Of a stretch of DNA of 13,988 nucleotides, positions 6,658 through 12,829 are shown one piece after another. Under the pieces are notes generated by a model. The model saw only the letters and a program-made list of their open reading frames with translations, was not told the origin of the DNA and did no database searches. Position numbers and translations under genes: made by a program. The stretch spans positions 1 through 13,988 of the forward strand of contig CAAFWB010000016.1 of assembly GCA_900766395.1 (NCBI GenBank). Reading direction: 5' to 3'. Each line of letters starts with the position of its first letter. Within the stretch, counting starts at the first letter, position 1. This stretch comes from Clostridia bacterium (GTDB lineage Bacteria > Bacillota > Clostridia > Christensenellales > UBA1242).

Positions 6658-7519
6658 GAGCTATTCATTGGACGAATTGATTGCAATTTTGTGCGAACAA
6701 GATTTAAAGATTAGTGAACTAAAAGAAATTTTTTCTGCATTTTATTTTAATTATTGTAAATCAAAGGGTCAAAATCCCGCAAAACTTAGATATGTTAGAA
6801 TTGTGAACACAAGTCACTATGGAGAAACTTATGGAAGTTATTGCAAGAATACCATTGATATCAACACCGCATACCTAGTTAAATTATTTTCAAAAAATTC
6901 TTCGATTAATAGGCTAAAAATAATTTCAACTTTGATTCATGAAAACAGACATTTTGTTCAAGATGAAATAAAACCTTGCTCAACTGAACAAAAACTTGCA
7001 TATCTTTGTTCAAAACTTTTTGGAATTTTTTGTCGTGCAAATTGGATTGTTTTTAATCAATATCAAGAGAAAATAAAAACTGGAACTCCACTTGAAAAAA
7101 CAATCAACACAGCGCTTGCTCAAGAGCATATGTCACAATTTTTCGATTATAAAGAAACTTCATATGGAATGTTGCCACATGAAATTGATGCAAGAAATCA
7201 TACAAAAGATGAACTCCAAAAATTTGAAAAAACAACACCAGAATTTGGTGAAGTGATAAAAATAAATTCAAAGGACTCAAAATTTTTGCAAGAAATTTGT
7301 TGCTTTTCATTATTTGAAAATTTTGACCGTGCTCACAAATTTTTTGATGCCCATAAAAATGAACTTGATCCAAATGTGCTTCAACAATACTATGACTATG
7401 AAAAACAAGCTTTGGATTTATATAACAAATATAGTGTCACAACACCACAAGAAGAAAAAGCTTTTATAAAAAATCTTTATCCCCTTGAATTTAATAATAC
7501 GAAAAGTTTTTTCAAATAA
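6641..7519 (+). CDS. Putative zinc-metallopeptidase-like protein (HExxH), paralog 2
   Basis: 292 residues from the ATG at 6641, chosen because AAAGGAG is ideally spaced before it; the open frame extends upstream to 6590. It is a paralog of the preceding gene with the same ordered blocks: FYFNYCKSKGQ (34-44), GSYCKNTIDIN (65-75), STLIHENRHFVQD (96-108, with His100, Glu101 and His104 as HExxH), LPHEIDARNHT (178-188, with Glu181 and Asp183) and a C-terminal FIKNLYPLEF. Retention of both motifs in two diverged copies suggests they are functional, probably as a metal site. No signal peptide or membrane segment is visible. The two copies may act as a pair on different substrates or as a heterodimer; that is speculation. 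Transcription ends at the hairpin immediately after the stop codon. Confidence 0.85.
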   Translation: MENNFESYSLDELIAILCEQDLKISELKEIFSAFYFNYCKSKGQNPAKLRYVRIVNTSHYGETYGSYCKNTIDINTAYLVKLFSKNSSINRLKIISTLIHENRHFVQDEIKPCSTEQKLAYLCSKLFGIFCRANWIVFNQYQEKIKTGTPLEKTINTALAQEHMSQFFDYKETSYGMLPHEIDARNHTKDELQKFEKTTPEFGEVIKINSKDSKFLQEICCFSLFENFDRAHKFFDAHKNELDPNVLQQYYDYEKQALDLYNKYSVTTPQEEKAFIKNLYPLEFNNTKSFFK

Positions 7520-7546
7520 AAAAAGAGCAAATTGCTCTTTTTTTTT
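7520..7546. terminator. Bidirectional intrinsic terminator
   Basis: Stem AAAAAGAGC (7520-7528) pairs with GCTCTTTTT (7534-7542) around a 5-nt loop, with T's continuing to 7546. It starts one base after the stop of the plus-strand gene and overlaps the last codon of the converging Nudix gene, so it serves both strands. Confidence 0.88.
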
Positions 7547-8114
7547 ATTTTGTTTTATATAAAAAGGCTCGAAGTTGCAACCTTGATTGCAATCCAAATT
7601 TTTCTTTGTTGAGCATTTTTTCAAGTTTGTTTAGGTCAACCACTTTGAGTTTTATATCTTCAAATTCGTCAAGTTGTTGCTCTGCATCAATCTCAACTTC
7701 TGCTTCAAAGCATATGATGCTTTCGTCACTCATTCCAGCAGATGAATATGAAGCTTTTTCGGTTTGTTTAATTTTTATAACTCTCGCTCCAATCTCTTCT
7801 CTGAGTTCTCTTTTTGCCGCCGTTTTTGGGCTTTCACACTCATCAATCAGTCCCGCTGGCACACCAAAAATATAATCATTGATTGCATAACGAAATTCAC
7901 GAATTAAAACAACTTTGAGATTTCCGTTTTTATCATAAAAATATGGAATTATTCTAACAGCATCAGCATTTTTTGTTTTTGCCATGATGTCAATAACCTT
8001 TTTGCGGCTGACGACCTCATATCTTTTTTCGCCTTTTTCAGTTTCATAAATAGCCTCATAGAGATTGAGATATTTCCTGTCTGTTAGTTTTTTTATGCTA
8101 ACAATTTTTTTCAT
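7545..8114 (-). CDS. Nudix hydrolase, ADP-ribose pyrophosphatase-like
   Basis: 189 residues from the ATG at 8112-8114; an in-frame TTG one codon upstream is less likely given the AGGA ribosome site about 8 nt before the ATG. The complete Nudix box GX5EX7REUXEEXGU is present at about 88-110 (GLIDECE, seven residues, RELREEIGA); its glutamates bind Mg2+. The following YSSAGMSDESI resembles the SPGxSDE segment of ADP-ribose pyrophosphatases (NudF/YqkG type), which split ADP-ribose into AMP and ribose 5-phosphate. Upstream strands (VRIIPYFYDKNG, VVLIREFRYA) fit the same subgroup. The start overlaps the nicotinamidase stop by 17 nt, so the two are translationally coupled; it is the last gene of the rpmH operon, just before a terminator. 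Substrate specificity is inferred from the subgroup. Confidence 0.92.
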   Translation of the reverse strand: MKKIVSIKKLTDRKYLNLYEAIYETEKGEKRYEVVSRKKVIDIMAKTKNADAVRIIPYFYDKNGNLKVVLIREFRYAINDYIFGVPAGLIDECESPKTAAKRELREEIGARVIKIKQTEKASYSSAGMSDESIICFEAEVEIDAEQQLDEFEDIKLKVVDLNKLEKMLNKEKFGLQSRLQLRAFLYKTK

Positions 8115-8679
8115 CAAATTTTTCCTTTGTTTTTGAAATTACTGCTCCCATTTTTTGAAGGTATTTCATTGTTTTTATATTGACATCATCCGCTTCATGT
8201 CCGTCTGCCCCAAATGTGTCACAAGCATCAGCAACAACTTTGACTTTTGTGTTTGATGAAGTTGCTTTCAAAAATCTCAACAAACTTTCACTAAATTCTT
8301 TCACGCAAATATCTGTGCAACAACCACAAACCTTGATTTCTGAAAAATTATTAACTGTGAGCAATCTTTTGAATTTTGTTGTATTAAAACCATTTGTTGT
8401 ATTCTTATCAATGATAATCATTTGGTCTTTATATTTCTGAAGTTCTGGAATAAGTTCACATTCTTTTGTTCCACGAAGGCAATGTTCTGGGTAGTTTTGA
8501 AACTCAATATCATTTTTTTCATGTGTGTCGACAAATGTAACAATTTTATCCCCGCCCTTTATGGCATCTATAATTAATTTTTCAACATTTGGAACAATTC
8601 GATTAATATGTTTGTCAGATAGTTTACCCATGTTTATAAAACCATTAACCATATCAACAACAACCAATAATTTATTCAT
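8098..8679 (-). CDS. pncA: Nicotinamidase (isochorismatase-like cysteine hydrolase)
   Basis: 193-residue cytoplasmic enzyme predicted to hydrolyse nicotinamide to nicotinate and ammonia for NAD salvage. The isochorismatase-fold triad is visible: Asp9 in VVDMVNGF, Lys92 in DKNTTNGF and the nucleophile Cys125 in CGCCTDICV. What points to nicotinamidase rather than a generic family member is the metal site: Asp51 and His53 in FVDTHE, and His66 in PEHCLRGT, matching the D-x-H and P-x-H-C-x-x-GT ligands of PncA enzymes. The ATG at 8677-8679 has an AGGAG ribosome site, 21 nt after the HAD gene. It overlaps the Nudix gene by 17 nt. Together with that ADP-ribose-type Nudix enzyme and the PnuC-type transporter it suggests an NAD-recycling module. 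The region between the metal site and Lys92 is short but complete. Confidence 0.9.
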   Translation of the reverse strand: MNKLLVVVDMVNGFINMGKLSDKHINRIVPNVEKLIIDAIKGGDKIVTFVDTHEKNDIEFQNYPEHCLRGTKECELIPELQKYKDQMIIIDKNTTNGFNTTKFKRLLTVNNFSEIKVCGCCTDICVKEFSESLLRFLKATSSNTKVKVVADACDTFGADGHEADDVNIKTMKYLQKMGAVISKTKEKFDEKNC

Positions 8680-8700
8680 AAAATCTCCTATTTGATATAT

Positions 8701-9315
8701 TTATTTCTGCAAAATATTATTGAGTATATGATTTTGCATTTTTTCAAGACATTCAACGCACCCATTGATTCTCGGTTTTGAAGAATAAAAATCAACATTA
8801 TTTATAACTTTGTCGTAGTCACGGCTTGAACGCGTGCAAAGAGCATAGGTGCCGAGCTGTTTATGAAATTGTTTAACCATCATAAACGCTGGGATATCTT
8901 CTTTGCTATCTCCCAAAAAGCAAGCACCGCAAATATCGCTTGCTCCATATTCTTGAAAAATGCAAGAAACTCCGTCTGCTTTGCAATAAACACTTTTGTC
9001 TGTGTCGCATTTGCCAATCACTTGTCCGTGTTTGTTAAAAATTATCCCACTTGATATGACAGAGTCATCAATTCTTTTATAAATTGAATTTTTGAAATTG
9101 CTGTCAAAATATTTCAAGCGGGATAATAAATCTTGTTTATCAACTCCTGAGATAAAATGTATTACAACTTTGCAGTTGAGTTTGGATTCAAATTTCTCGA
9201 CAAATTTAACAAATTTGGAAAACTGTAAAAATTCAGTTCCAAATTCGTCAGATTTTTTGTAGGCTTCAAAAGTTGAATCCAAATCACAAAAGAAAAGAAA
9301 ATACTTTTTATCCAT
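8701..9315 (-). CDS. HAD-superfamily phosphatase-like protein
   Basis: 204 residues from the ATG at 9313-9315, chosen because GAGGTG ends about four bases before it; an in-frame ATG at 9325-9327 would lie inside that site. HAD motifs in order: motif I CDLDSTF with nucleophile Asp11 and acid/base Asp13; motif II Ser in IHFISGVDK (about 52-60); and motif IV FLGDSKEDIPAF with Asp136 and Asp140 for Mg2+. A motif III lysine is less clear, perhaps in the KADGVS stretch. The layout fits the Cof/sucrose-phosphatase-like branch with an inserted cap, acting on small phosphorylated metabolites. It has seven or eight cysteines, unusually many for a cytoplasmic enzyme of this size. It lies between khpB (29 nt) and the nicotinamidase (21 nt) in the rpmH operon, so a nucleotide- or NAD-related substrate is possible but not shown. 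Confidence 0.82.
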   Translation of the reverse strand: MDKKYFLFFCDLDSTFEAYKKSDEFGTEFLQFSKFVKFVEKFESKLNCKVVIHFISGVDKQDLLSRLKYFDSNFKNSIYKRIDDSVISSGIIFNKHGQVIGKCDTDKSVYCKADGVSCIFQEYGASDICGACFLGDSKEDIPAFMMVKQFHKQLGTYALCTRSSRDYDKVINNVDFYSSKPRINGCVECLEKMQNHILNNILQK

Positions 9316-9344
9316 ATAACACCTCATATTTCTTTATGATTTTA

Positions 9345-10151
9345 TTAGTGTTTTGGAGCAATAATCAAATATCTGTTCGGTTCTGTGCCCTTTGAAAATG
9401 TTGTTACATAAGCATCATTTTGAAGTGCAGTGTGAATGATTCTTCTCTCATTCGGTGTCATTGGTTCAAGTTTGATTTGATGATGAGTTTTTGCAACTTT
9501 TCTTGCCATTCTGTTTGCAAGAGCAACAAGAGTTGATTCTCTCTTTTCACGATAGTTTTCGATGTCGAGAACAATTTTTGTTTTTTCTCCATCACGTCTT
9601 TGTTCAATGACATTGAGAAGATATTGAACACCATTGAGGCAATCTCCACGATAACCAATGAGTTCTGAAACTTTGTCGCCAGTGACAGAAACAACAACTC
9701 TATCGCCTTCTTTATAACAATTAATTTCAGCAGAAATTCCCATTTTTTGGCAAAGACCTTTCAAAAATTCAACGCATTTGATATCCTCAATTTTTTCGCG
9801 TTCAACTTTTGATTCTTCTGTTTTGGTTTCAACTTCTTCGTGTTTTTCCTCAACTGGTTCTTCAACCTTTTCAACAACCTCTATTGTTTCTTCAACAACA
9901 GCGACTGGTTCTTCTTCACAAATAAGTTTTTTCACGTCCAAAACTTCTGGTGCGTCTTCGATTTTTTCTTTTTTGGCCTGATATTTATCTTGGCAATCTT
10001 CACTGATTGAAACAAGCACTCTGGCCTTTTTAAAAAGTCCACCCTCTTCCAAAATCTTTATGTCACAATCTTCTCTGGGTGCTTTCAAATTAAGCAAGGC
10101 ATCTTCAATTGCTTTTTCAATTGATTTGCCAACTCCTTCATAAGATAACAT
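9345..10151 (-). CDS. khpB: RNA-binding protein KhpB (Jag/EloR)
   Basis: 268 residues with the three-part Jag architecture: an N-terminal Jag_N domain (about 1-50, EGVGKSIEKAIEDALLNL and GGLFKKARVLV); a long acidic Val/Glu-rich linker (about 76-120), probably disordered; a type II KH domain with GYRG (166-169); and a C-terminal R3H domain (about 205-266, NERRIIH at 234-240). In Gram-positive bacteria KhpB works with KhpA in RNA binding and affects cell elongation and division. It sits 12 nt downstream of yidC, its conserved partner gene, with an AAAGGAG ribosome site. The usual next gene mnmE/trmE is absent; a HAD phosphatase follows instead. The annotation is secure from domain order plus context. 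Confidence 0.96.
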   Translation of the reverse strand: MLSYEGVGKSIEKAIEDALLNLKAPREDCDIKILEEGGLFKKARVLVSISEDCQDKYQAKKEKIEDAPEVLDVKKLICEEEPVAVVEETIEVVEKVEEPVEEKHEEVETKTEESKVEREKIEDIKCVEFLKGLCQKMGISAEINCYKEGDRVVVSVTGDKVSELIGYRGDCLNGVQYLLNVIEQRRDGEKTKIVLDIENYREKRESTLVALANRMARKVAKTHHQIKLEPMTPNERRIIHTALQNDAYVTTFSKGTEPNRYLIIAPKH

Positions 10152-10163
10152 TTTTTCTCCTTT

Positions 10164-11216
10164 CTACTTTCGAGAGTAAGTTAGTTTTTCTTTTCTCTTT
10201 CTTTTTTCTTCTTCTTTCTTTTCAACAACGTCCAAAATGTTATTGCAAAGTGGAGTTGTGATAACAGCAAAAACAGAACTTGCGAGCATATAGAGTCCAA
10301 ACACAGAGTTATAGAAAATTCCGAATGCTCCCAAAATCAAAGGCATGACAATCATCATAACTTTGTTTGTTGGCATCTTTTTTTCTTTAAATTCATTATC
10401 TGTGAGTTTTTTCTTTTTGAATCTATATTTTTTGTTTGTAACAAATTGTTGCAAGAATGCAACACCGATAATCAAAATTGCAATTCCGAAATATCCATTT
10501 TGATCTCTTGTGTTTTCGTTAACAACTGCCCAAACTTTGTCGTATTCGCTTTCTGCTTCTTCTGTTTTTTGTTCGTCAGAAAGTCCTGCAAGTTTTGCAT
10601 ATTCAGAAAATTTTGGAACTGGGTTTTTAAATGGGGAATCCGCCATCCAAACATTTTCAATCCACAAGAATGATTCTTTTGTTTTTTTGTATTCTTCCAA
10701 AACTCTTGCTCTTGCTTCCTCTTCGTTGAGAGTTGAAGTGTCAACTGATGCAATATCTTCAACATTTTCAACGCCATAGTATGCAAGTCTCAAATCTTCA
10801 TATTGTTGAGCGACCTTATAACTTGACATTTTGTTAAGTCCAGCAAAAAGTGTGAAGAAAACAACCATGGTAAGAGCAAGTGAAAGCAATGTGACAAGGC
10901 AAGTTCCACCAACATTATAGTTGTGTTTTTTATATACTTCCATTGTCTTTGCATTAAGTTCTTTTTGGTTGTTGCCATATTTCTTTTTTAAGACATCAAT
11001 TTCTGGTTGAATTTCTGCTTGCATTTTTGTGCTTTTTCTTGTGAATTTTCTGTTAAGAAAATCAAAAGGAAAAAGAACGAGTTTTATGACAAGTGTAAGA
11101 CAAATGATTGCAAGCGCATAGTTTGCAATATTTGAATTAAACGCCATAATAATTTTTTCCCAAACCCCTGTTGGTGCTTCAACAAGAAGTTTGCCGATTT
11201 GGTTTATAATAACCAT
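10164..11216 (-). CDS. yidC: Membrane protein insertase YidC/Oxa1 family
   Basis: 350-residue insertase that places proteins in the cytoplasmic membrane alone or with Sec. Hydrophobic segments lie at about 30-52, 103-127, 242-260 and 285-325 (two helices). KSTKMQAEIQPEIDVLKKKY (61-80) is the conserved cytoplasmic start of the helical hairpin after the first core helix, and SFLWIENVWMADSPF (182-196) matches the SFLW motif before the third. Differences from typical Bacillus proteins (about 260-290 aa): no cleavable signal peptide or lipobox at the N-terminus, extra polar stretches at about 132-182 and 197-240, and Lys45 where the groove arginine is usual. The C-terminal tail is highly basic, as in ribosome-contacting YidC proteins. 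It overlaps yidD by 13 nt and precedes khpB by 12 nt. Start at 11214-11216 with AAAGGAG. Confidence 0.95.
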   Translation of the reverse strand: MVIINQIGKLLVEAPTGVWEKIIMAFNSNIANYALAIICLTLVIKLVLFPFDFLNRKFTRKSTKMQAEIQPEIDVLKKKYGNNQKELNAKTMEVYKKHNYNVGGTCLVTLLSLALTMVVFFTLFAGLNKMSSYKVAQQYEDLRLAYYGVENVEDIASVDTSTLNEEEARARVLEEYKKTKESFLWIENVWMADSPFKNPVPKFSEYAKLAGLSDEQKTEEAESEYDKVWAVVNENTRDQNGYFGIAILIIGVAFLQQFVTNKKYRFKKKKLTDNEFKEKKMPTNKVMMIVMPLILGAFGIFYNSVFGLYMLASSVFAVITTPLCNNILDVVEKKEEEKRKRKEKLTYSRK

Positions 11217-11479
11217 TTTTCTTCTCCTTTCATGTCAAAGGGAATATAATCTTCCCCTCCAGCATTTTTTGGATTACATCGAATTATTCTCTTAAGAGCA
11301 ATAAAACTTCCGCGAAATATCCCAAAATGTTTGATTGCAAGAACAGCATAGGTTGAACAACTTGGATAAAATCTGCAAGTGTGCGGAATGAGTGGAGATA
11401 TGCAATATTTATAAAAATAAATGAGTCCCAACCCCAAAAGTTTTAAAGGATAAAAAACTATATTAAGAAATTTCTTCAT
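11204..11479 (-). CDS. yidD: Membrane protein insertion efficiency factor YidD
   Basis: 91-residue protein matching YidD closely: an amphipathic N-terminal helix (about 1-25), then PLIPHTCRFYPSCSTYAVLA (29-48) with the conserved cysteines, AIKHFGIFRGSFIALKRIIR (48-67) and RCNPKNAGGEDYIP (67-80). YidD attaches peripherally to the inner face of the membrane and helps YidC insert proteins. It overlaps rnpA by 17 nt and yidC by 13 nt, so translation is coupled in both directions; its own ribosome site is poor. Length is normal for the family, which supports the ATG at 11477-11479. Confidence 0.96.
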   Translation of the reverse strand: MKKFLNIVFYPLKLLGLGLIYFYKYCISPLIPHTCRFYPSCSTYAVLAIKHFGIFRGSFIALKRIIRCNPKNAGGEDYIPFDMKGEEKWLL

Positions 11480-11813
11480 TATATAATTTTGCCTTTTTCA
11501 AAACTCTTTTCATTTCTTCAACAATTTCAAAAAATGTGATTTCGACAATTTCAGGTTTTGCAATAAACACATAATTGAAATTTGTGTCAACATTTTTTTG
11601 AATTTGATTAAACGCTTCCGTCATTCGCCTTTTCACTTTGCTTCGGACAACACTTTTGCCAACTTTTTTGCTGACAGAAAAACCAATTTTGTTTGGTTGA
11701 TTTTTTGTCTTCACAAAAACAACAGAAAGTGTGCGAGTGTGTGAGGCTTGTCCATGTTTATAAATAAACAAAAACTGCCTATTCTTGCGTAAACGATTTT
11801 CACTTTTTATCAT
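11463..11813 (-). CDS. rnpA: Ribonuclease P protein component
   Basis: 116-residue basic protein subunit of RNase P, which assists the RNA subunit in removing tRNA 5' leaders. The N-terminal KSENRLRKNRQFLFIYKHG is typical, and the core KIGFSVSKKVGKSVVRSKVK followed by RRMTEAF is the RNR-motif helix, here with RSKVKRR in place of the common RNRVKRR. Length is normal. It starts at 11811-11813 after an AAAGG site, 9 nt after rpmH, in the universal rpmH-rnpA arrangement. The end overlaps yidD by 17 nt. Confidence 0.95.
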   Translation of the reverse strand: MIKSENRLRKNRQFLFIYKHGQASHTRTLSVVFVKTKNQPNKIGFSVSKKVGKSVVRSKVKRRMTEAFNQIQKNVDTNFNYVFIAKPEIVEITFFEIVEEMKRVLKKAKLYNEEIS

Positions 11814-11822
11814 ATTTCGCCT

Positions 11823-11957
11823 TTATGCAGCAAGTTTTTTTCTGCCTCTGTTTCTTCTTCTTTTGAGAACTTTTCTTCCTGATGTTGTCTTCATTCTTTC
11901 ACGGAATCCGTGAACTTTGCTTCTTTGTCTTTTCTTTGGTTGGTAAGTTCTTTTCAT
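11823..11957 (-). CDS. rpmH: 50S ribosomal protein L34
   Basis: 44-residue, Arg/Lys-rich protein beginning MKRTYQPKKRQRSKVHGFRE and ending RRRNRGRKKLAA, a full-length, classic L34. The gene is short enough to be missed by length-limited ORF calling. The ATG (11955-11957) follows a perfect AAGGAGG site and the stop is TAA (11823-11825). It is the first gene of the long minus-strand operon to 7545 and the usual marker of the chromosome-origin side of this cluster. Confidence 0.97.
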   Translation of the reverse strand: MKRTYQPKKRQRSKVHGFRERMKTTSGRKVLKRRRNRGRKKLAA

Positions 11958-12082
11958 AATTCCTCCTTATTTTTTTCACGCAAACAAAAAAGATATTGTG
12001 TCTTTTCCCCAAAAAAGATTTTCTATATTTTCGCACTTGCGTATTCTTTAAGTATTAAACGAGTGATAGGAAAACTTAAAGT

Positions 12083-12095
12083 TGACATTTTGTCA
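12083..12095. promoter_or_regulatory. Small inverted repeat at the rpmH transcription start
   Basis: TGACA TTT TGTCA, a 5+3+5 perfect dyad whose right edge lies at the predicted rpmH transcription start (about 12095). It could be an operator, a 5'-end RNA hairpin or chance. Confidence 0.35.
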
Positions 12096-12101
12096 GTTTT
12101 T

Positions 12102-12130
12102 ATATTAACCAAAAAAACTTTCTTTGTCAA
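12102..12130 (-). promoter_or_regulatory. Strong sigma-A promoter of the rpmH operon
   Basis: On the minus strand: consensus -35 TTGACA (12125-12130), 17-nt spacer, -10 TAATAT (12102-12107). The predicted start is near 12095, about 138 nt before the rpmH ATG. Strength fits a ribosomal-protein operon. Confidence 0.85.
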
Positions 12131-12205
12131 TGATTTTATGGAGCGTATCACATTTCACTTATTGCAATAATAAGAATTTGCTATATCAAAAACATGGGTT
12201 TGTTA

Positions 12206-12234
12206 TTGTTATAAAAACCTTTTTATGATATAAT
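12206..12234 (+). promoter_or_regulatory. Sigma-A promoter of the dUTPase gene
   Basis: -35 TTGTTA (12206-12211), 17-nt spacer, extended -10 TGATATAAT with the hexamer at 12229-12234. Transcription should start near 12241, 21 nt before the ATG; the AAGGGG ribosome site is at 12250-12255. Confidence 0.82.
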
Positions 12235-12247
12235 AAAATCATAAAAA
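12220..12247. promoter_or_regulatory. Operator-like dyad over the dUTPase promoter
   Basis: Perfect inverted repeat with 10-nt arms, TTTTTATGAT (12220-12229) and ATCATAAAAA (12238-12247), around an 8-nt spacer. It straddles the -10 hexamer and the predicted start, where a bound repressor would block RNA polymerase. The arms are AT-rich, so chance is possible. Confidence 0.5.
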
Positions 12248-12261
12248 CAAAGGGGAAAGAA

Positions 12262-12726
12262 ATGAGAGGATTTGAAAGAGTTAAAGATGAATTTATTCAA
12301 TACGGAGAAAAAGATATCAAACTTCCAATCCGTGCAACAAAAAATGCTTGCGGTTATGATTTTTATAGTCCAATCGACATCACAATCAAACCTATGCAAA
12401 GCGAACTTATTTGGACAAATGTCAAAGCATATTTCAATGAAAATGAAGTGTTGTTTTTGTTTGTCACAAGCAAAATGGGAAAACGACACGTTATGATTGC
12501 AAACGGAACCGGCGTGATTGAATGTGATTACTACGGAAATCAATCAAATGATGGAAATCTTGGATTTAGACTTTTGAATCTTGGTGACACAGATTATGAA
12601 ATTCACAAAGGCGACAAAATTGGTCAAGGCGTGTTCACCTATTTTCTAAAAGCCGACAACGAAGAAGAAGTGACAACAGTTCGCACGGGCGGCTTTGGTT
12701 CAACAAGCACAGGCTTTTCAAACTAA
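12262..12726 (+). CDS. dut: dUTP diphosphatase (dUTPase)
   Basis: 154-residue trimeric-type dUTPase, splitting dUTP to dUMP and pyrophosphate so that uracil stays out of DNA and thymidylate synthesis is fed. All five motifs can be placed: 1, ACGYDF (29-34); 2, TSKMGK (69-74), usually RSS/RSG; 3, NGTGVIECDYYGN (81-93); 4, GDKIGQGVF (117-125); 5, RTGGFGSTST (141-150), the P-loop-like C-terminal arm. In motif 3 the usual catalytic Asp of IDSDY is Glu87 here, and in motif 2 the usual Arg is Thr69. The form is closest to the short phage/YosS-like type of Firmicutes, so phage origin is possible, but base composition does not stand out. The ATG follows an AAGGGG site; the gene has its own promoter and terminator and is monocistronic. 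Confidence 0.93.
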   Translation: MRGFERVKDEFIQYGEKDIKLPIRATKNACGYDFYSPIDITIKPMQSELIWTNVKAYFNENEVLFLFVTSKMGKRHVMIANGTGVIECDYYGNQSNDGNLGFRLLNLGDTDYEIHKGDKIGQGVFTYFLKADNEEEVTTVRTGGFGSTSTGFSN

Positions 12727-12730
12727 CAAC

Positions 12731-12763
12731 AAAAAAGTTAAGACCAAAATCTTAACTTTTTTT
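12731..12763 (+). terminator. Intrinsic terminator of dut
   Basis: A 13-bp perfect stem, AAAAAAGTTAAGA (12731-12743) with TCTTAACTTTTTT (12750-12762), 6-nt loop CCAAAA, T-run 12757-12763, starting 4 nt after the stop codon. The flanking A-run means it may also act on the minus strand. Confidence 0.9.
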
Positions 12764-12764
12764 G

Positions 12765-12791
12765 TGGACAATTTGTCCAGTCTTGGGACAA
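12765..12791. promoter_or_regulatory. Inverted repeat plus third half-site, candidate operator
   Basis: TGGACAA T TTGTCCA (12765-12779) is a perfect 7+1+7 palindrome. A near copy of the half-site, TGGGACAA, follows at 12784-12791. It lies directly after the dut terminator and 39 nt or more before the start of the 93-aa gene. The TTGGGA at 12783-12788 could be a -35, with TAAAAT at 12808-12813 as -10, but the spacing (19 nt) is poor. Confidence 0.45.
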
Positions 12792-12829
12792 ACAAAAATT
12801 AACAATCTAAAATAATATCGGAGGCTGAA

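Larger units (their letters stand above)
11958..12261. other. Divergent intergenic region between rpmH and dUTPase
   Basis: This 304-nt AT-rich gap holds two divergent sigma-A promoters, a leader of about 138 nt for the rpmH operon and two inverted repeats described separately. I found no DnaA-box cluster, tRNA or credible ORF; the open frame at 11910-12170 on the plus strand overlaps rpmH and has no coding character. Confidence 0.8.

Noticed and set aside
8115..8117. TTG start for the Nudix gene
   Set aside because: The next codon is ATG with better spacing from the AGGA site.
9316..9327. ATG at 9325-9327 as start of the HAD gene
   Set aside because: It lies inside the GAGGTG ribosome site that serves the ATG at 9313-9315.
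6641..11479. Recurrent 17-nt gene overlaps (6641-6657, 8098-8114, 11463-11479)
   Set aside because: Striking but probably coincidence; the overlaps share no sequence and other junctions differ (13 nt overlap, 0, 9, 12, 21 nt gaps).
11910..12170. Plus-strand 86-codon open frame upstream of dut
   Set aside because: It covers part of rpmH on the opposite strand and the rpmH promoter, and has no ribosome site.
12763..12771. DnaA box TTGTCCACA (minus strand) as evidence of oriC
   Set aside because: A single site with one mismatch and no cluster nearby; not enough to call an origin.
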